From NCBI GenBank assembly GCA_021779955.1, contig JAJXZS010000020.1, positions 1 to 64,000 of the forward strand: a stretch of DNA of 64,000 nucleotides. Reading direction: 5' to 3'. Below the pieces are notes generated by a model. That model was not told the DNA's origin. It saw only the letters and a program-made list of their open reading frames with translations, and ran no database searches. The DNA is from Chloroflexota bacterium. GTDB lineage: Bacteria > Chloroflexota > Anaerolineae > Anaerolineales > Anaerolineaceae. Below, one piece after another: positions 61,721 to 64,000 of this stretch; positions within the stretch are counted from its first letter, which is position 1; each line of letters starts with the position of its first letter. Made by a program: the position numbers and the translations under genes.

Positions 61721-62854
61721 TCATTCGGTCAACCTCCCGGCAATGAAGACCAAAGCATGTTTCTGGCTTTCCCGGTCTAAACGATTGAGATATGCTTCCA
61801 ACTCATTATCCGGTGTGGATGCCGCCTTACCCGACAAACCGGCAATACGCTCCTTGACATCAGAAGATAACATGGGTGCGTAGGTGCTGTCGGTAATTTC
61901 AATGCTGTCATGCATTAGATTCATGGATACGGCTTTGTAATCGGCCATGGTCTGAGCATGCAACAATCCGTAAACGGCGTGTCCATGCCGGAATTTATGA
62001 GGCGATTTGAATTCTACATTTGCCAAAGAAAACAAGATTTCTAATCGTTTTTGCAGAGCATGGGAACGACTTGTACCTGGTTCTTCAGAGGATAAATACT
62101 GCTCTCCCCAAGTATGTGCAATGGGAGCATACCAGGGAGTTGAAGCAGGTAACGTAGCCCGAACGATAACATCCCAGCGGCGCACCGGATCGAGCAGCTC
62201 GGGAATGTTTAAAAGAAACGTGGTTGCCTTTTTGCTGTTTTTGGTATGGACACCATATTCTGGCCACTGGCGCAGAGTGAGGTTCTCCAGATCGACTCCC
62301 AAAATGGGGAGTGTTGTAAAAGCACTGGCACGCATTCCTGAAAGGAATAGCATGGCAGCAGCTGCTTGATCTCGTAAAAGAACCAGGTTGTTCTCAGGAA
62401 CAGGCACAGAAATAAGGGTTTGTACTTCCTCCAGAGTGACAAAGACATTCTCATTTGAGACTTGCGGCTGTCGGGAAAGACGTAAGGTATCTATCCATGC
62501 GACCGGCAGACTATTCATTTCTCTAGGGTATGTGGACTTTGCCCAACGAAAGAAGCGTTTGCTAGAGTCAATGATTTTCTTTTGGGATACCCCTGCAAGG
62601 GTTCCCTTTCCTTTTTTACCTGGAAGAGATGCCAGATAAGTAGGTAACGTGGGACGGATGGCTTGCACATTGCGAAAATTTTGGTCATCTGCCCAGAGGA
62701 GTAAATGGCGCAAGTAAAAGCGATAGCGCTCCACTGAAGCAGGGTTCAGCTGCAGAACTTCCTCAAGATACTTGAGATGTTCTTTAATTTTGAGATAGTT
62801 CTGGCGTTCGATCACGATGGGCTCCACGATTAATAACGGCTCCACAATTTGCAC
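61721..62854 (-). CDS. Second tyrosine recombinase
   Basis: 377 residues from a GTG, overlapping the upstream gene by 71 bases. The catalytic set is Arg175 (SGMRASA), a Lys near 205-209, His286/Arg289 (HKFRHGH), His315 (NLMHDS) and Tyr325 (DSTYAPM), in order but diverged from phage integrases. It converges on the first integrase with 11 bases between stops. It may act in a different recombination reaction, such as excision or a nested element. Confidence 0.85.
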   Translation of the reverse strand: MQIVEPLLIVEPIVIERQNYLKIKEHLKYLEEVLQLNPASVERYRFYLRHLLLWADDQNFRNVQAIRPTLPTYLASLPGKKGKGTLAGVSQKKIIDSSKRFFRWAKSTYPREMNSLPVAWIDTLRLSRQPQVSNENVFVTLEEVQTLISVPVPENNLVLLRDQAAAAMLFLSGMRASAFTTLPILGVDLENLTLRQWPEYGVHTKNSKKATTFLLNIPELLDPVRRWDVIVRATLPASTPWYAPIAHTWGEQYLSSEEPGTSRSHALQKRLEILFSLANVEFKSPHKFRHGHAVYGLLHAQTMADYKAVSMNLMHDSIEITDSTYAPMLSSDVKERIAGLSGKAASTPDNELEAYLNRLDRESQKHALVFIAGRLTE

Positions 62855-63206
62855 AAGTGCCTTTGATTAAGACAAGGTTTCCCTTGATCGGTTGAATCTG
62901 AGGAGAAAGTAATTTGGAAACCTGGTTACAACGCAAACAGTAGGCTTCGTCTTCGTTTAGCTTTTTTGTTTCTTTGGGCTTGCGTTGGTTGTTGACCCAT
63001 CTAGCAAACTCTTCCCCATTTATCCAAATCCGGTTGCGATTGTCTCTTTGGTGGGGAACATCTATTTGTAGCCAATCTCGTAATGTGCTTTCAGCAATAT
63101 CCAGTTCTTCACAAATTTCACGCGGGGTATACAACATCGGCAATAACCCTGGTGCTTTGATGATGACGTTATGTGGTAATTTTGTCCGGTGAATTCTTAC
63201 TTCCAT
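62784..63206 (-). CDS. Helix-turn-helix protein with C-terminal zinc ribbon, excisionase-like
   Basis: 140 residues. A winged-helix/MerR-like segment (27-72: YTPREICEELDIAESTLRDW, then IWINGEEFARWVNN) resembles excisionases. A zinc ribbon follows with C90-x2-C93 and C118-x2-C121. Directly upstream of, and overlapping, the second recombinase, so they probably act together as recombinase and directionality factor or regulator. Confidence 0.75.
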   Translation of the reverse strand: MEVRIHRTKLPHNVIIKAPGLLPMLYTPREICEELDIAESTLRDWLQIDVPHQRDNRNRIWINGEEFARWVNNQRKPKETKKLNEDEAYCLRCNQVSKLLSPQIQPIKGNLVLIKGTCANCGAVINRGAHRDRTPELSQN

Positions 63207-63240
63207 CCAACGATACTCCTAAGAAATTGTGTTTTGTACT

Positions 63241-63735
63241 TTATCCATGCATCAGCAGGTCATCCGACCCGAAATCGTTTACAGCAATCCCAAAGGCTTG
63301 TTTGATCTGAAGGATATCTTCTGGAATTACGCCGGCATCTTGATTTTCACTTAAGCCTGCACGAATTTTCGTGATGGATTCAGTCAATTGGCTCGCCAGT
63401 TTGTTGGCGCGTTTTGCTTCACATCGCACAGTGTTCCAATCACCAGTTGAATTTGGTATCGTTCTTTCAGACACATCGCCTACTAATTGAACAATCCCAA
63501 TTTCATCTGTGAGGATTGTGTTCGCTATGCAACGAGCTTCAAATCGTTTCAAACAGCGGTAGATCTCCTCCACTGGGTCTTCCATTTTCTGCGTTTTCAA
63601 CTGTTCATGTGGCAAATCCAAAAGCTCAGAAACATACCCGGATAAGCGGGGTAAATCTTCTTGAATGGTTTCAAGTTGCGAGACAAGCCGGGTACTTGTC
63701 GTTTTGACTGATTTTGTTAGTAAGCATGTGTTCAT
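63241..63735 (-). CDS. Hypothetical protein of the mobile element
   Basis: 164 residues, soluble and mostly helical, with possible coiled-coil stretches (STRLVSQLETIQEDLPRLSG and AKRANKLASQLTESITKIRA). GGAAAGGA SD. The first gene behind the minus-strand promoter at 63765-63793, so probably the lead gene of the recombinase operon. No family recognised. Confidence 0.6.
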   Translation of the reverse strand: MNTCLLTKSVKTTSTRLVSQLETIQEDLPRLSGYVSELLDLPHEQLKTQKMEDPVEEIYRCLKRFEARCIANTILTDEIGIVQLVGDVSERTIPNSTGDWNTVRCEAKRANKLASQLTESITKIRAGLSENQDAGVIPEDILQIKQAFGIAVNDFGSDDLLMHG

Positions 63736-63764
63736 TGGCGATCCTTTCCAAAAGAGTTACGAGT

Positions 63765-63793
63765 AGGATAACACCCAGGCTGGGCTACCTCAA
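63765..63793 (-). promoter_or_regulatory. Minus-strand promoter of the element operon
   Basis: TTGAGG (63793-63788), a 17-base spacer and TATCCT (63770-63765). It points at the hypothetical gene starting at 63735. Confidence 0.6.
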
Positions 63794-63799
63794 TCTATT

Positions 63800-63838
63800 A
63801 ATTTCGATAGGGTAATTGCCTTGATACCTATCGAAATT
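63800..63838. promoter_or_regulatory. 12-base perfect inverted repeat, putative operator
   Basis: AATTTCGATAGG (63800-63811) and CCTATCGAAATT (63827-63838) separated by 15 bases. It sits between the -35 boxes of two divergent promoters, as expected for a dimeric regulator of the element. Confidence 0.6.
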
Positions 63839-63864
63839 GATATATAGATTTTTGCTTCTTCTAC

Positions 63865-63893
63865 TTGCACAATAAGATAATCTCGCCTATAAT
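63865..63893 (+). promoter_or_regulatory. Plus-strand promoter reading out of the window
   Basis: TTGCAC (63865-63870), exactly 17 bases and TATAAT (63888-63893). A divergent gene should begin at or beyond the right edge. None is seen in the remaining 107 bases. Confidence 0.65.
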
Positions 63894-64000
63894 TTTACTG
63901 AACACTTGTTCTAATATAGACCCTCAAATTTCTACTGTTACCTCACTTGCGCATACGATTCTAGAATGACCAACTCCCTCTTATACAATCAACCACAAGG

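Larger units (their letters stand above)
60627..64000. mobile_element. Left part of an integrated element at tRNA-fMet
   Basis: Directly after the tRNA come a tyrosine integrase, a second tyrosine recombinase, a helix-turn-helix/zinc protein and a hypothetical gene, all noticeably more AT-rich than the housekeeping genes to the left, with AT-rich intergenic DNA at 63736-64000. A tRNA 3' end next to an integrase is the classic attachment site of such elements. The right boundary is outside the window, and no second copy of the tRNA end is seen within it. Confidence 0.65.

Overview
The window looks like ordinary chromosome from a GC-rich, non-enteric bacterium, most likely a member of the Chloroflexota (class Anaerolineae). 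This is an inference from the gene set: a GlmL/MutL-type ATPase inside a run of membrane proteins, DUF951, YgiT-type zinc fingers, the split TsaB/TsaE/RimI set and c-di-AMP synthesis (cdaA-cdaR) next to der and lepB. No rRNA is present to prove it. Genes are dense, often overlap by 1-8 bases (ATGA, TAATG), and use ATG, GTG and TTG starts. At least eight genes have a TATAAT/TAAAAT box only 6-8 bases before the start codon and no Shine-Dalgarno (SD) sequence, which suggests leaderless transcripts.

Layout. 1-475: tandem array of about 112-base structured units, each ending in an intrinsic terminator. 493-3926: lipoprotein deacetylase, methyltransferase, small membrane protein, VOC protein and a YgiT-type zinc finger, with a decayed duplicate of its 3' end. 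4014-9413: lepB, der, cdaR, cdaA and a dephospho-CoA kinase with an extra C-terminal domain. 9560-17160: galT, a proline-iminopeptidase-like hydrolase, a heterodimeric ABC exporter, an internally shortened MFS protein and an oxoamine-synthase-type aminotransferase. 17386-25092: uvrC, gamma-glutamyltransferase, selD (with an in-frame TGA read as selenocysteine), a PyrK-like/PyrD-like pair, dtd and trpS. 25240-30890: sugar transferase, BMP-type lipoprotein, HAD protein, DUF389-SH3 membrane protein and a phosphohexomutase.

30975-38996 is a tight eight-gene minus-strand operon with a GlmL-like ASKHA ATPase, a hybrid-motif-like protein, several polytopic or anchored membrane proteins, a zinc-ribbon/acidic linker/ectodomain protein of 756 residues and an LPTTG-tailed protein. 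No glutamate mutase genes are present. It is my main candidate for an undescribed system. 40283-47097 is a surface-polysaccharide operon (nucleotide-sugar dehydrogenase, epimerase, flippase, GT4, polytopic membrane protein). 47118-52842 holds a type 4 or 5 uracil-DNA glycosylase, rimI-tsaB-tsaE, DUF951, an M50 protease, a TyrA-like dehydrogenase, a GIY-YIG protein and galK. galT and galK together give two Leloir steps, but they are 42 kb apart.

52975-60454: a phosphoribosyltransferase, a candidate small RNA with an anti-SD stretch, a drug-type ABC-2 exporter (one ATPase, two permeases), ogt, an EamA transporter, era, a YhhN protein and a YitT protein. At 60555 lies an initiator tRNA-fMet gene, and directly downstream begins an AT-richer mobile element. 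It carries two tyrosine recombinases, a helix-turn-helix/zinc protein and a hypothetical protein behind a divergent promoter pair with a 12-base palindrome. It runs off the right edge.
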